NCBI GenBank assembly: GCA_946409855.1
Contig: CAMJXZ010000043.1
Coordinates: 1-14,673 of the forward strand
Reading direction: 5' to 3'
Length of the DNA: 14,673 nt
Origin: an uncultured Clostridia bacterium
Lineage (GTDB): Bacteria; Bacillota; Clostridia; Christensenellales; Aristaeellaceae
Every line of letters begins with the position of its first letter. The stretch's first letter is position 1. Both the position numbers and the translations under genes were made by a program. Shown here piece after piece: positions 14,188 to 14,673 of this stretch. The notes under the pieces were generated by a model that was not told where the DNA came from, made no database searches, and saw only the letters and a list, made by a program, of their open reading frames with translations.

Positions 14188-14673
14188 TCAGCCCTTGACC
14201 GAGCCGCTGGCCAGACCGGCGTACACCTGCTTCTGGAAGAACAGGAAGATGATCAGCGGCGGCAGCAGCGTCAGCAGAACGCCGGCGCAGATGATGTTGA
14301 ACTGGGATTTGTAGGGGCCGGAGAAGGAATACAGGGCGGTGGATACGGTGTAGTATTTCCCGGCGTTCAGGTACAGGTTGGCGTTGTAATACTCGTTGTA
14401 TACGCCCACGCCCTTGAGCACCGCCACGGTGATGATGGCGGGCCTGGTCAGGGGCAGGAGGATCCTGAAGAACACCCCGAAATAGGTGCAGCCTTCCAGC
14501 ACCGCGGATTCGTCCAGCGCCACATCCAGGTTTTCAAAATACTGCAGGAAGATGTAGATGGAGATCACGTCCGTGCCCGACATGAGGATGATGTAGCCCA
14601 CCAGCGTGTTGACCAGCTTCAGGTCGGTCATGATCTGGTAGGTGGTTACCTGCATGGCGATGCCGGGGATCAG
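14188..14673 (-). CDS. Carbohydrate ABC transporter permease, MalG type (5' end cut)
   Basis: Predicted inner-membrane permease subunit of a sugar ABC importer. The gene runs off the right end: the frame stays open upstream of the ATG at 14655 (LIPGIA precedes it), so only about the C-terminal 161 residues are present and the true start lies outside the window. The visible part contains the EAA loop that contacts the ATPase (ESAVLEGCTYFGVFFRILLPLTRP region), several membrane segments and the family's characteristic C-terminal ending GLASGSVKG. It leads an operon with the epimerase 20 nt downstream and the LacI regulator. The transported sugar is most likely a beta-1,4 disaccharide, inferred from the epimerase, not from the permease sequence. 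No second permease, binding protein or ATPase is visible here. Confidence 0.93.
   Translation of the reverse strand: MIPGIAMQVTTYQIMTDLKLVNTLVGYIILMSGTDVISIYIFLQYFENLDVALDESAVLEGCTYFGVFFRILLPLTRPAIITVAVLKGVGVYNEYYNANLYLNAGKYYTVSTALYSFSGPYKSQFNIICAGVLLTLLPPLIIFLFFQKQVYAGLASGSVKG

Noticed and set aside
12088..14314. Long + strand frames opposite lacI and the epimerase
   Set aside because: Shadow frames of two clearly recognised genes, with no SD and no recognisable domain.

Overview
The window looks like the chromosome of a high-GC, fibre-associated gut or rumen Clostridia-type Firmicute. This rests on strong GGAGG-type Shine-Dalgarno sites, SigA-type promoters with TG-extended -10 boxes, GTG and TTG starts, a YjcQ-family protein, BspA-type leucine-rich repeats and plant-glycan genes. 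Genus cannot be read from the sequence. No rRNA, tRNA, insertion sequence or CRISPR array was recognised. GC-rich codon positions create many long antisense open frames, which are rejected as shadows.

Layout. 1-269: a foldable element at the left edge, then a near-perfect promoter preceded by two 21-bp-period direct repeats. 270-1781 (+): a secreted or lipid-anchored family GH10 xylanase with an N-terminal carbohydrate-binding-like domain, ending in a hairpin terminator. 1877-3486 (-): a two-gene unit, with a two-transmembrane unknown protein (GTG start) followed by a secreted LRR-L,D-transpeptidase fusion (TTG start). 3794-5848 (-): a large secreted S41-type peptidase with its own promoter. 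5850-6244: a divergent control region with a second promoter preceded by a perfect 22-bp tandem repeat and followed by a 28-codon mini-ORF. 6245-7596 (+): a YjcQ-like protein and a membrane PAP2 phosphatase. 7705-8865 (-): a secreted metallophosphoesterase. 9113-10564 (-): a secreted beta-helix protein with a Gly/Pro-rich linker. 10744-11856 (-): an aldo/keto reductase with two 4Fe-4S motifs. 11950-14673 (-): an apparent operon of sugar ABC permease (cut by the window end), cellobiose 2-epimerase and LacI regulator.

How the parts fit. Two modules are carbohydrate-related: the stand-alone xylanase, and the permease-epimerase-LacI operon, which fits uptake of a beta-1,4-linked disaccharide and its conversion to a mannose-ended form. 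Much of the rest acts at the cell envelope: L,D-transpeptidase, S41 peptidase, PAP2 phosphatase, metallophosphoesterase and beta-helix surface protein. The most unusual signals are regulatory. The xylanase promoter and the yjcQ-like promoter both carry tandem direct repeats of about two helical turns, each ending 8-9 bp upstream of a SigA -35 box. A recognisable whole new system is not evident.
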